Shown here: one piece after another, positions 6,662 to 14,554 of the stretch
Layout: every line of letters begins with the position of its first letter
Position numbering within the stretch: the first letter of the stretch is position 1
Assembly (NCBI GenBank): GCA_038214535.1
Contig: JBBQRS010000034.1
Coordinates: 1 to 41,848 of the forward strand
DNA from: JBBQRS01 sp038214535
Lineage (GTDB): Bacteria; Chloroflexota; Anaerolineae; CG2-30-64-16
DNA: 41,848 nt
Reading direction: 5' to 3'
Position numbers and translations under genes: made by a program
Notes under the pieces: generated by a model
What the model saw: the letters and a program-made list of their open reading frames with translations, nothing else
Told to the model about the DNA's origin: nothing
The model's database searches: none

Positions 6662-8157
6662 CGCCCACCTCGCAGCGCGGCGGCGCGCTCGACCGCTTCG
6701 ACGATCTTGTAATAGCCGGTGCAACGGCAGAGGTTGCCGGTCAGCGCCTCGCGCACCTGCTCGCCGGTGGGGTCGGGCGTCTCGGCCAGCAGGTTGGCCG
6801 CCGACATCAGCAGCCCCGGCGTGCAATAGCCACATTGCACCGCGCCCGCATCCACGAACGCCTGCTGGAGCGGGTGGAGCGCGCCGTCAGGCCCCGCCAA
6901 CCCCTCTACCGTGACCACTGCGCACCCATCTGCCCGCTCCACGGGGACGAGGCAACTCATCACCGCCACGCCGTCGAGCCAGACGGTACACGCGCCGCAC
7001 TCGCCCTCGGCGCAGCCCTCCTTGGTCCCGGTCAGCCCCACGTCCTCGCGCAGCGCCCGCAACAGCGTCTTGCCGCCTACGCCCACCAATGTGACAGTCT
7101 GCCCGTTCACCGTGAACCGAATCGCATTATCTCCCGCCTCACTCGCCGCGTGCGGCGCTTCTTCGCGTTCTTCGCGCTTCGCGTCCTTCGCGCCCCTTCG
7201 CGTCTTCGTGTTCCAAACGGCTTGCGCGCCTTCGTGTTCCAAACCCGCGCCGCGCGCTCCCCACAACAACACCGGCCGCTCCGGCCAATCCGCCCGCTCC
7301 GCGCCGGCGCGCAACTGGCGCAGCGCCCGCGCAACCAGCACGCGCACCATATCGCGCCGGTACTCCGCGCCGGCGCGGATGTCGGAGATGGGGCGTGCCG
7401 CCGCCGCCGCCGACTCGGCGGCGTGCAGGATGGTCGCCTCGGTGAGCGCACGGCCCGCGAGATACGCTTCGGCATCCGACGCGCGCAGGATGGTCGGCGC
7501 GACCGCGCCCAGCGCGATGCGCGCGCGGCGCACCGTATTGTCAGGCGCGAAATCCACCACGGCGGCGGCGTTGACGATGCTGATCGCCTGCGCGTGGCGC
7601 AATCCCAGCTTGAGGAAGGTCCCGCGCTCGGTGGAAGCCAACACGGGGACATTAATGCGTAGCAGCATCTCGTCGGGGCGCAGGGCGGTGCGCCGCACTC
7701 CGAGGAAGAAGTCGTCGAAGCGCAGGGTGCGCTCGCCCCCGGCCACGCTCGCCAGCGTGACGGTCGCGTCCATCGCCCAGAGCGGCGTAATGGTGTCGTT
7801 GGCGGGGCTGGCGGTGATGAGGTTGCCGGCCACCGTGCCACGATTGCGGATTTGGGGCGCGCCCACCAGCCAGCACGCGCGCGCCAGGGGGAACGCGCGC
7901 GCCACGGCTTCCGGCGCGGCGATCACCTGGCTATGCGTCGTCCGCGCGCCCAGGTGCAGCACGTCATCGTTCAGGGTGATCGCGTCGAGATCAGGGACAA
8001 GCGACACGTCAATGAGGGTGCGCGCCGTACGCACGCCGCGCTCCAGTTCGAGGATCAGGTCGGTGCCGCCCGCGATGATCCGGCACGCGTTGCCGCCGCG
8101 CGCGAGCAGTTCCAGCGCCCCGGACACGTCGCCCGGCGCGTGATAGTTTTCCCACAT
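6658..8157 (-). CDS. Fused FAD-binding (CoxM/YgfM-like) and 2Fe-2S (CoxS/XdhC-like) subunit
   Basis: Residues 1 to about 290 form the FAD domain of molybdenum hydroxylases (IIAGGTDLILELERG; GAPQIRNRGTVAGNLITASPAND, both FAD-contact motifs). Residues from about 345 form the two-cluster ferredoxin subunit: CAEGECGACTVWLDG with a later MSC (first 2Fe-2S), then CGYCTPG and CRCTGY (second). Together they pass electrons from the molybdenum subunit to FAD. These are usually two genes; the order FAD then 2Fe-2S in one chain is uncommon. The joining segment, about residues 300-340, is highly charged (TKTRRGAKDAKREEREE) and is encoded by a repeat-like DNA stretch (7150-7255), so the fusion looks recent. 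The stop overlaps the start of the molybdenum subunit. Confidence 0.9.
   Translation of the reverse strand: MWENYHAPGDVSGALELLARGGNACRIIAGGTDLILELERGVRTARTLIDVSLVPDLDAITLNDDVLHLGARTTHSQVIAAPEAVARAFPLARACWLVGAPQIRNRGTVAGNLITASPANDTITPLWAMDATVTLASVAGGERTLRFDDFFLGVRRTALRPDEMLLRINVPVLASTERGTFLKLGLRHAQAISIVNAAAVVDFAPDNTVRRARIALGAVAPTILRASDAEAYLAGRALTEATILHAAESAAAAARPISDIRAGAEYRRDMVRVLVARALRQLRAGAERADWPERPVLLWGARGAGLEHEGAQAVWNTKTRRGAKDAKREEREEAPHAASEAGDNAIRFTVNGQTVTLVGVGGKTLLRALREDVGLTGTKEGCAEGECGACTVWLDGVAVMSCLVPVERADGCAVVTVEGLAGPDGALHPLQQAFVDAGAVQCGYCTPGLLMSAANLLAETPDPTGEQVREALTGNLCRCTGYYKIVEAVERAAALRGGR
7150..7255. repeat. GCGAAG-rich repeat translated as interdomain linker
   Basis: On the minus strand the DNA reads as repeated short units: TTTGGAACACGAAG twice, then many CGCGAAG/GCGAAG copies. 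Such low-complexity strings are typical of intergenic repeats, yet here the stretch is in frame and links two subunits that are normally separate proteins. Confidence 0.75.
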
Positions 8158-8194
8158 ATACGACCTCGGTTGTTTTTTGCTGTCGCCCTCTTGC

Positions 8195-8331
8195 CCCCCC
8201 GACGGCTGAAGCCGTTACTACGAAGGGGGGCTACACCGGCCACTTTGTAGTGAAGGCTTTAGCCGTGGTATTGCCCCCCCCGACGGCTGAAGCCGTTACT
8301 ACGAAGGAAGGCTGAAGCCTTCACTACGAAG
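8195..8331. repeat. Cluster of family A repeats upstream of the FAD/2Fe-2S gene
   Basis: Three or four copies of the core GACGGCTGAAGCCGTTACTAC in both orientations fill the gap between the small gene at 8348-8533 and the FAD/2Fe-2S gene at 6658-8157. The gap is inside the otherwise co-directional cluster, so the hairpins could stabilise or separate transcript segments. Confidence 0.8.
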
Positions 8332-8347
8332 AGGGCGCCACGCAGTC

Positions 8348-8533
8348 TTAATAGGCTTGCGGCCCCGGCTCACCGCCCGCCAGATTCGTGGCTTCAAAAT
8401 CGAGCAGGCGCGCCGCTTCTGGCAGCGAGTCGGCCTGGCCGCTATCTACCGCGGCTTGCAGCGTTTCGAGTTGCATCTCGGTCAGCGTGCCCTGTTCCAG
8501 GGCGGCGACCCAGGAGAACACTTCACCCGTCAT
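8348..8533 (-). CDS. Small 61-residue acidic protein of unknown function, downstream of ygfK
   Basis: ATG 8533 has a strong Shine-Dalgarno (GGAGGT, 6 bases upstream) and begins 13 bp after the ygfK stop, so it is very likely translated with it. The 61-residue product is acidic, Leu/Ala/Glu-rich and mostly helical (VAALEQGTLTEMQLETLQ), with no cysteines, membrane segment or signal. I do not recognise a family. Its position between ygfK and the molybdenum hydroxylase genes suggests an accessory or assembly role, which is only an inference. The longer open frame to 8611 overlaps ygfK and is not needed. Confidence 0.65.
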   Translation of the reverse strand: MTGEVFSWVAALEQGTLTEMQLETLQAAVDSGQADSLPEAARLLDFEATNLAGGEPGPQAY

Positions 8534-8546
8534 GGCGCACCTCCGT

Positions 8547-11500
8547 TCAAACCAGCAGAAACGGCAGCGACCCTCGAATCCCGTGGAGGACGACCGCCAT
8601 TTCGGCCGCATGTTCCAGGGACAGCGTCCCCTCGAATGCGGCTTTCAACGACGTTTCCTTCACCCCAAACTCCGGCGTCAGGCGCAGACGGACGTTCTTA
8701 TCTTCGTATAGCAATTCGTCAGGTTCAACGGTGAGCGTTAAATCCTGGCCGCCTTCGCGTCGCCGGATCGTGTCTCCATCAACGTAGAAAGCGTTATCGG
8801 TTTCGAGCAGATAATCCGCTTCGGTCAGGAAGAGGCGCGGCTTGTCGAAATAAGGCTTGCCCTGGTGGACGCAGAAGGTCTGGCAGTCGTCGCACTCGTT
8901 GCACCAGTCGTCCACGTGGAGGATCTGGCGCGTTTGCACCACGTCGAACGCACGCGACCCGGCGACCGATATGCCGCCACCCTGACAGGCCAGTTCGGGC
9001 AACTCCCAATGCACGGGCTGCATCAGGAAGGTGAAATTGGCGCGGTTCGGGCACACCTCGACGCACTTGTCGCAGATGGCGGTGCATTGCACGCAGCGCA
9101 TCGCCTCGGCCCGCGCCTGCGCATCGGTGAAGGTGGACTCGATCACGCCCAGGTCGAACCGCTCCACCAGGGGGATCATCTCCGGCTCCTGCTGTGGCTC
9201 CTTGCGCGCGCGCATCTGCTTGATCTCCAGGATGTCGCCCTGAGAGATCGCGGGCGGCTGGAACGGCGGCTGCTCGAACTCGATGCCGAACTGCCGGCAG
9301 ATCGCCTCCGCGGCGCGGCGTCCATCGGCGCACGCATCAATGATGCTGCTGGGCTTGATGACCACGTCGCCGCCCGCGTAGACCCCGATGGGGCCGGCCG
9401 CACCGGTCAGCGGATCTACCGTTATGCCGCCGCCCCTGTGACGTTCCACGCCGCTATCCTCCAGGAAGGTCAGTTCGGGCAACTGGCCCACCGCCACGAT
9501 CACCGTGTCGGTCTCGATGATGAACTCGCTGCCCGGAATCTCTTCCGGCGCGCGGCGACCATCGGGGCCGGGGTCGCCCAGGCGGTTGCGGACGCACTCC
9601 AGCCCGACCACGATGCCATCTTCGCGCAGTATGCGTAACGGGGTCGCCAGTTCCAGCAGGATGTTGCCTTCTTCGAGCGCCCCTCCCAACTCCTCTTCCG
9701 CGGCGGGCATCTCGTAGCGCGTCCGCCGGTACACGATGGTCGCGGGTTGACCGGTGAAGCGTTGCGCCGTGCGCGTGGCGTCCATGGCGGTGTCGCCGCC
9801 GCCGATCACCACGGCCTTGCGCCCCAGGTCCACGCGCTCGCCGCGGCGCGAACGGTCGAGCAGGTGCAGCGCGGGCATCACGCCCGGCCCCTCGACCCCC
9901 TCGATGTGCAGCGGCGTGTCGCGCTGGAAGCCGCTGGCGATGAACACGGCATCGAAGCCCTCGCCAAGCAGCGTTTCGGGGCGCACGGTGATCGGGTGGT
10001 TCAGCTTCAACTCGACGCCCAGCCCGGTGATGCGATCCACGTCCTCCTGGATGATGTGCCACGGGAGGCGGAAGGGCGGGACGACGCGCAACATGCCGCC
10101 CGGCATATCGCGCGCCTCGAAGATCGTCGTCTTCACGCCGGTGAGCGCCAGGAACGCCGCGGCCGACAACCCCGCGGGGCCGGAGCCGATCACGGCGACG
10201 TGGCGCGCAGGTTGCGCGGCGCGCTTCGCGACGTAGGTGACGTCGCCCTTCTCCGCCGCGATGCGCTTGAGCGCGCGGATGGCGACCGGCTCCTCGTAGT
10301 CGTTCCGGGTACACCTGGTCTGGCAGAGGTGGTTGCAGACGTAGCCGGTGACGCCGGGCAACGGGTTGCGCGCCAGCACCACTTCGAGCGCGCGGTCGTA
10401 GTCGCCCTGGGCGATGTACCACGCGTATTCCGGCACGTCCTGCTCGACGGCGCACGCCTCGACGCAGGGCGACACGATACAATCCCACATGCCCAGGCCC
10501 GACCGCACCTTGGGCAGGCCATAGGGGAAGGCGAGCTTCTTGTAGCGCGGTTCCTCCAGCGACGCCGTGGCGGCCCACCGGACGTTCGCCAACCGGTCGG
10601 CGGCAAAGGCATCCAGATCGGTTGCGCCCTGTAACATCATCGCCGTCTCGATGCTCTCCAACCATTGCACCATCCGGCCATAGCCCCCCGGCTTGAGCAG
10701 ATCGGTGCAACCGGTGATCGGCCGCGCCCCGCATGATGCAATGGTCGCGACGTTCTCAGCGTCGGCGCCCGCGGAATAGGAGACGCGCAGGTCACCGGCG
10801 AACTCCTCCATCAGCCGGGCGTAGAGGTTCATGGTGATCGGGTAGAGCGCGCGGCCCGACATGTACATCTCGTCGCCGGGCATCACGGCGCGGTGGTTGT
10901 GCATCGCCAGCGTGTTGCTCAGCTTGACGCCGAAGGTCAACTCGCGCGTCGCGGCGATCTCTTTCAATGTGCGGATCAATGTCACCGCTCGTGGGTATTT
11001 TAAATCCTTCTCGAATACTGAGTCGGGGATTTCGATCTCCGTGAAGCCCAGCCGGTTGTGGAGGATCTCCAGCACGTCGGGCTTGCCCAGCAGCGTCGGG
11101 TTCAGCTTGACCACCGTGTGCAGGCCGCGCGCCTCCAGCAGGTAGCGCGCGATCCGCTCGATCTCATCCGGCGGGCAGCCGTGCATGGTCGAGAGAGTGA
11201 CGCTGCTGACGATCCGCGTCGGGATTTCGATGTCGGCGAACTGCGGGAAGTCGCGTCCCAGGGTCGCCTTGATCTCGGCGATCTCCGGCGTGGCGTCGGC
11301 CAGCCGATCCATGAAGCGGGTCATCCGCGGGCTACGGATGCCCTCGAGGTTGTAGCCCACGCTCATGTCGAAGATCACGCCCAGGGGCGCGTAGTCCCAG
11401 CCGAGCAGATGGCGCAGCACGTGGAGCGCGGCCCAGGCGTTGATGTACTCCTGCGCGGACTCCTCCAGCTTGAGTTCCTGCGACCACTCGACGTTGTAGC

Positions 11501-11834
11501 CTTCGTCGGCCACGTCAATGCACGGGCGCGGGATTTCCAGCTCGTCCATGATCTGGACGGTCTTCAACTCGATGAAGCGTCCGCCGCACAGCCAGGCCGA
11601 GATGATGTTCTGGCTGAGCTGGGTGTGCGGCCCGGCGGAGGGGCCGATGGGGGTCGCCAGGTACTGGCTGCCCGCCGCGCCGGGGAAGAAGTGATCCAGC
11701 GCGTAGGGGCTGTCGGCCCGGGGCGTGTAGAATAGCGCCTGGTGCGTCCCGAAGATCGAACCGCTGTGCGCATATTCCGTCAGGATGCGCCGCAACAGCA
11801 GGTCAAAGGGTTGCACCCGCATGACTTCAGACAT
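8547..11834 (-). CDS. ygfK: YgfK-type iron-sulfur flavoprotein oxidoreductase
   Basis: This 1095-residue protein matches the YgfK family (once named putative selenate reductase subunit). Residues 1 to about 420 are a dihydroorotate dehydrogenase-like barrel. A cysteine-rich GltD-type [4Fe-4S] segment follows (CIVSPCVEAC near 450 and CNHLCQTRC near 500), then an FAD site (VIGSGPAGLSAAAF, about 548) and an NAD(P)H site (VIGGGDTAMDATR, about 678). The C-terminal part holds ferredoxin-like motifs, CVQCTAICDKCVEVCP (about 918) and CNECDDCQTFC (about 978). It probably moves electrons between NAD(P)H, FAD and FeS centres to reduce or oxidise a ring intermediate. Related clusters pair it with SsnA and an Xdh-type hydroxylase, as here. 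It is slightly longer than E. coli YgfK. Confidence 0.93.
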   Translation of the reverse strand: MSEVMRVQPFDLLLRRILTEYAHSGSIFGTHQALFYTPRADSPYALDHFFPGAAGSQYLATPIGPSAGPHTQLSQNIISAWLCGGRFIELKTVQIMDELEIPRPCIDVADEGYNVEWSQELKLEESAQEYINAWAALHVLRHLLGWDYAPLGVIFDMSVGYNLEGIRSPRMTRFMDRLADATPEIAEIKATLGRDFPQFADIEIPTRIVSSVTLSTMHGCPPDEIERIARYLLEARGLHTVVKLNPTLLGKPDVLEILHNRLGFTEIEIPDSVFEKDLKYPRAVTLIRTLKEIAATRELTFGVKLSNTLAMHNHRAVMPGDEMYMSGRALYPITMNLYARLMEEFAGDLRVSYSAGADAENVATIASCGARPITGCTDLLKPGGYGRMVQWLESIETAMMLQGATDLDAFAADRLANVRWAATASLEEPRYKKLAFPYGLPKVRSGLGMWDCIVSPCVEACAVEQDVPEYAWYIAQGDYDRALEVVLARNPLPGVTGYVCNHLCQTRCTRNDYEEPVAIRALKRIAAEKGDVTYVAKRAAQPARHVAVIGSGPAGLSAAAFLALTGVKTTIFEARDMPGGMLRVVPPFRLPWHIIQEDVDRITGLGVELKLNHPITVRPETLLGEGFDAVFIASGFQRDTPLHIEGVEGPGVMPALHLLDRSRRGERVDLGRKAVVIGGGDTAMDATRTAQRFTGQPATIVYRRTRYEMPAAEEELGGALEEGNILLELATPLRILREDGIVVGLECVRNRLGDPGPDGRRAPEEIPGSEFIIETDTVIVAVGQLPELTFLEDSGVERHRGGGITVDPLTGAAGPIGVYAGGDVVIKPSSIIDACADGRRAAEAICRQFGIEFEQPPFQPPAISQGDILEIKQMRARKEPQQEPEMIPLVERFDLGVIESTFTDAQARAEAMRCVQCTAICDKCVEVCPNRANFTFLMQPVHWELPELACQGGGISVAGSRAFDVVQTRQILHVDDWCNECDDCQTFCVHQGKPYFDKPRLFLTEADYLLETDNAFYVDGDTIRRREGGQDLTLTVEPDELLYEDKNVRLRLTPEFGVKETSLKAAFEGTLSLEHAAEMAVVLHGIRGSLPFLLV

Positions 11835-11877
11835 AGGTTAGTTCCTCATCGCGGCGCAACGGCGCGCCGCCTACGTG

Positions 11878-11992
11878 TCTATCCGAAAATCTGCCCACCA
11901 CGGAAAACACGGAACACACGGAAGAAAGCAGAGATAGACTTATTCCGTGTATTCTGTGTGTTCCGTGGTTCATTAACAGCATTCGGATAGAT
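11878..11992. repeat. Family C palindromic repeat (ACACGGAA type)
   Basis: Outer arms TCTATCCGAA/TTCGGATAGA enclose inner arms CCACGGAAAACACGGAACAC and its near complement TTCCGTGTATTCTGTGTG. A second copy lies at 23098-23217. Here it fills the ssnA-ygfK gap. Confidence 0.85.
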
Positions 11993-12014
11993 TCTATGTT
12001 TGTTGGCAGATCGT

Positions 12015-13430
12015 TCAGCCGATGCGCTTCCACACCTTGACCGCGTGCTCACGGGTCTTCGCCATGATCTCCGCTTCGTCGAGCGTGGTCAACTGGCGGT
12101 CTTTCATCAGCACCTTGCCGCTGGCGACCGTGTGCGTGACGTTCGAGCCGTCCACGCCGAAGATGATGTGCCACGGCAGGTTGCCCGCGGTGAGCGGCGT
12201 CGGCGGCTGGTAATCCAGGAAGGTGATGTCGGCGTATGCGCCCGCGCTCAGTTCACCGACCGGTTTGGCGAAGAAGTGCGAGGCCAGCCCGGTGTTGTGC
12301 GCGTAGGCCATGCGCATCACGTCCTCGCCGGGCAACTTCTGCGGGTCGCCGCTGGCGAGCCGGTGCGCGAGATAGGCGGCCTGCATCTCCGCGTACTGGT
12401 CGTTGGAGAACCCGTCATTGCCCAGCGCGACCGGGATGCCGCGCGCCAGCATCCCGGTCACATCGGTCAGCCCGACAGCGTTGTTCATGTTCGAGCGCGG
12501 CTGGCTGGTGACCTGCGTGCGGCTTTCGCGCAGCATGTCCTTCTCGTAGGCGTCGAGGTGGACGCAATGCACGGCGATGGTCTCCGGCCCCAGGATGCCG
12601 AACTTCTTGAGTCGCTCGACGACGCGCATCCCGTATTGGCGCAGGCTGTCTTCCTGGTCTATCTCGCCCTCGGCCACGTGGATGTGATAGCCGACCCGGT
12701 CGCCGCGTTTTTTTACAGGCCAGTCATCGTCGTCATCGTCGTCGTAGCCGCTGTGCGTGGCGGTCCCGTTCAGGGCCGCGACCGCATCGTGGCTCGCTTC
12801 CAGCGTCGCGTCCGTCAGCGTGAACGATGCGTGCAACCCGAATGAGGCCGCCAGTTGCGCGTCCTTTTCTGCCTTACACCGCTTGATGAAGCGGACGTTC
12901 TCGGCGATGCCCGCCTGCGCGCCCTGTGCGCCGTTGCGGTCGGTCACTTCGTAGCACAGGCCGGCCCGCAAGCCCGCCTGCTTCACGGCGGCCGCGAGCA
13001 CGTCCAGGCTGCCGTCAATGGCGTTCGGGCTGGCATGGTGGTCCATCAGCGTGGTCGAGCCGTGGCGGATGGCGTCTATCAGGCACGCCAGGGCGGCATA
13101 CTGGATGTCCTCCCATAACAGGGCGCGATCCAGCTTCCACCACAGCTTTTCGAGGATCTCCAGGAAATTCGTGGGTGGCTTGCCGGGGATCGCCATGCCG
13201 CGCGCATAGACGCCGTAGAAGTGGGTGTGCCCGATGACAGAGCCGGGGAGCACCAGCTTGCCGCCGGCGTCCAGTTGTTCGGCGCTCCGGTGCTTCGCGG
13301 CCAGATCACGCGTGGTCCCGATCTCCGCGATCGTGTCGCCCTCGATGTAGATCGCGCCGTCGGCGATCACCTCATTGCGTTTGCCCAGCGTGAAGACGTT
13401 GCCGTGGGTGATGAGAAGTTGGCCTGTCAT
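12015..13430 (-). CDS. ssnA: SsnA-type aminohydrolase (amidohydrolase superfamily)
   Basis: SsnA proteins are metal-dependent amidohydrolases thought to deaminate a purine-type intermediate. The metal-binding HTHFYGVYARG (H68, H70), the mid-chain HIHVAEGE (His ligand), HCVHLDAYE and the late GNDGFSNDQ (catalytic Asp) match the family. The 471-residue length exceeds E. coli SsnA by about 30. Much of the difference is an odd insertion with a run of seven Asp (near residue 230, DNA 12715-12745 of repeated GTC/ATC triplets) followed by a basic patch, just before the second His motif. Its ATG overlaps the stop of the alpha/beta hydrolase (ATGA), so the two are coupled. It is cytosolic and in the same direction as ygfK. 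Confidence 0.92.
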   Translation of the reverse strand: MTGQLLITHGNVFTLGKRNEVIADGAIYIEGDTIAEIGTTRDLAAKHRSAEQLDAGGKLVLPGSVIGHTHFYGVYARGMAIPGKPPTNFLEILEKLWWKLDRALLWEDIQYAALACLIDAIRHGSTTLMDHHASPNAIDGSLDVLAAAVKQAGLRAGLCYEVTDRNGAQGAQAGIAENVRFIKRCKAEKDAQLAASFGLHASFTLTDATLEASHDAVAALNGTATHSGYDDDDDDDWPVKKRGDRVGYHIHVAEGEIDQEDSLRQYGMRVVERLKKFGILGPETIAVHCVHLDAYEKDMLRESRTQVTSQPRSNMNNAVGLTDVTGMLARGIPVALGNDGFSNDQYAEMQAAYLAHRLASGDPQKLPGEDVMRMAYAHNTGLASHFFAKPVGELSAGAYADITFLDYQPPTPLTAGNLPWHIIFGVDGSNVTHTVASGKVLMKDRQLTTLDEAEIMAKTREHAVKVWKRIG

Positions 13431-14296
13431 GAAGTGGTTTCTCCTCGCTCAGTCGTGACGTGATAAGCAGCCGTGCGCCGATCCAACCATGCGGTCATGG
13501 CATCCAGCACTTCCGGCGCTTCGGGTTCGTTATGGAGCTCGTGATAGCAGCCGTCCATCAACACGAACGTGCAGTCAGCAACCCCGGATGCGAATTTGGC
13601 GCTCGTTTTAGGGCATGTCAGCCGATCTTCGCTGCCGTGCATCAGCAGCAGCGGCAACGGGAAGTCCGCCGCGTGGTCGAACGCCCACTCGCCGGTCGCC
13701 AGGATGTCCGCGCCCAGGCGCACCGAGGTGCGGTCGTGCACCAACGGGTCGGCCTGATACCGCGCGATCACGTCCGGGTCGCGGCTCAACCCGCTAAGGT
13801 CCAGCCCGTTGGGCATCAGCAGATCGGGCAGGCGATCGTAGAGTAGCCCCGCCAGGCCGCGCTTCCAACCGGGGACGGGCGTAGCGGTTCGCAATGCGGG
13901 GCTGGTGGCGATCACGCCCGCCAGTTCCGCTTTGCGCCGCAGCGCGTAATTCAGCACGAGATTGCCGCCCAGGCTGTGGCCGTACAGGAAATACGGCAGG
14001 CCGGGATAGCGGGTCGCGGTTTCCCCTAAGAGCATGCTCACATCGTCCATGAGCGCATCGTAAGACGCCGCGTGGCCGCGCTTGCCCTCCGACCGGCCAT
14101 GCCCGCGTTGGTCATAGGTCACGAGCGCGTAGCCCGCCGCCGTCAGATGCGCGGCGACGTGGGCATAACGCCCGCTGTGCTCGCCCAGCCCATGCACCAG
14201 GCTGATCGCGGCTTTCGGCGCGCCGTCAGGCACCCAGCCCTGTCCGTAGAGCTTCAGACCGTCCGCTGCCTGCATCGTAAATTCGAAGTGCTTCAT
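13427..14296 (-). CDS. Alpha/beta hydrolase, monoacylglycerol lipase/lysophospholipase type
   Basis: A 289-residue alpha/beta-fold serine hydrolase. The nucleophile elbow is YGHSLGGN (GxSxG, about residues 105-112). VHGLGEHSGRY near residue 35 forms the oxyanion region, LMHGSEDRLT supplies the acid and CYHELHNEPE the catalytic His. This pattern matches monoacylglycerol lipase/lysophospholipase (PldB-like) enzymes. No signal peptide is seen. The stop overlaps the ssnA start by four bases, tying it to the purine-type operon although the family normally cleaves lipid esters. An alternative is a dedicated esterase or amidase for a pathway intermediate. A promoter-like sequence lies 34-62 bp upstream. 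Confidence 0.88.
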   Translation of the reverse strand: MKHFEFTMQAADGLKLYGQGWVPDGAPKAAISLVHGLGEHSGRYAHVAAHLTAAGYALVTYDQRGHGRSEGKRGHAASYDALMDDVSMLLGETATRYPGLPYFLYGHSLGGNLVLNYALRRKAELAGVIATSPALRTATPVPGWKRGLAGLLYDRLPDLLMPNGLDLSGLSRDPDVIARYQADPLVHDRTSVRLGADILATGEWAFDHAADFPLPLLLMHGSEDRLTCPKTSAKFASGVADCTFVLMDGCYHELHNEPEAPEVLDAMTAWLDRRTAAYHVTTERGETTS

Positions 14297-14329
14297 CGCA
14301 TCCTCGTGAGTGTGTTGGCTGATGATCTT

Positions 14330-14358
14330 ATTTTACCACCAGGTGTCTACTCTGAAAA
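14330..14358 (-). promoter_or_regulatory. Candidate sigma-70 promoter for the alpha/beta hydrolase-ssnA-ygfK block
   Basis: On the minus strand TTTTCA (14358-14353) and TAAAAT (14335-14330) are 17 bp apart, four and five matches to consensus. It lies 34 bp before the hydrolase ATG, in the one sizeable gap within the cluster, so it may drive the downstream half separately. Confidence 0.5.
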
Positions 14359-14374
14359 CCCTGTTATCGTTTAG

Positions 14375-14545
14375 CCCCGTTCACGGGGCGCTGCTCCCGT
14401 AGCCCGGCGATTTGATCGCCGTGGCGGTCGTGCGTTGCCAACCGGCGCACGCCTGGCGCGGCACGGTGGGTCATGCACGACCGCCCGGATATGAATATCC
14501 GGGCTAACCAGCAGCGCCGGATCAATCCGGCTGGGCGGATCGCTG
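14375..14545. repeat. Composite of short palindromes between the PLP enzyme and hydrolase genes
   Basis: Several hairpins occur in a row: GCCCCGTTCACGGGGC, GGCGATTTGATCGCC, GCCCGGATATGAATATCCGG with final GC, and GCCGGATCAATCCGGC. A GCGGTCGTGC arm also pairs with GCACGACCGC further on. The stretch resembles REP/BIME elements, a different family from A-C, and contains no gene. Confidence 0.75.
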
Positions 14546-14554
14546 GGTGGAGGT

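Noticed and set aside
6911..8143. 410-residue + strand open frame opposite the FAD/2Fe-2S gene
   Set aside because: Ser/Arg/Ala-rich with no domain; the minus strand carries all 2Fe-2S cysteine motifs.
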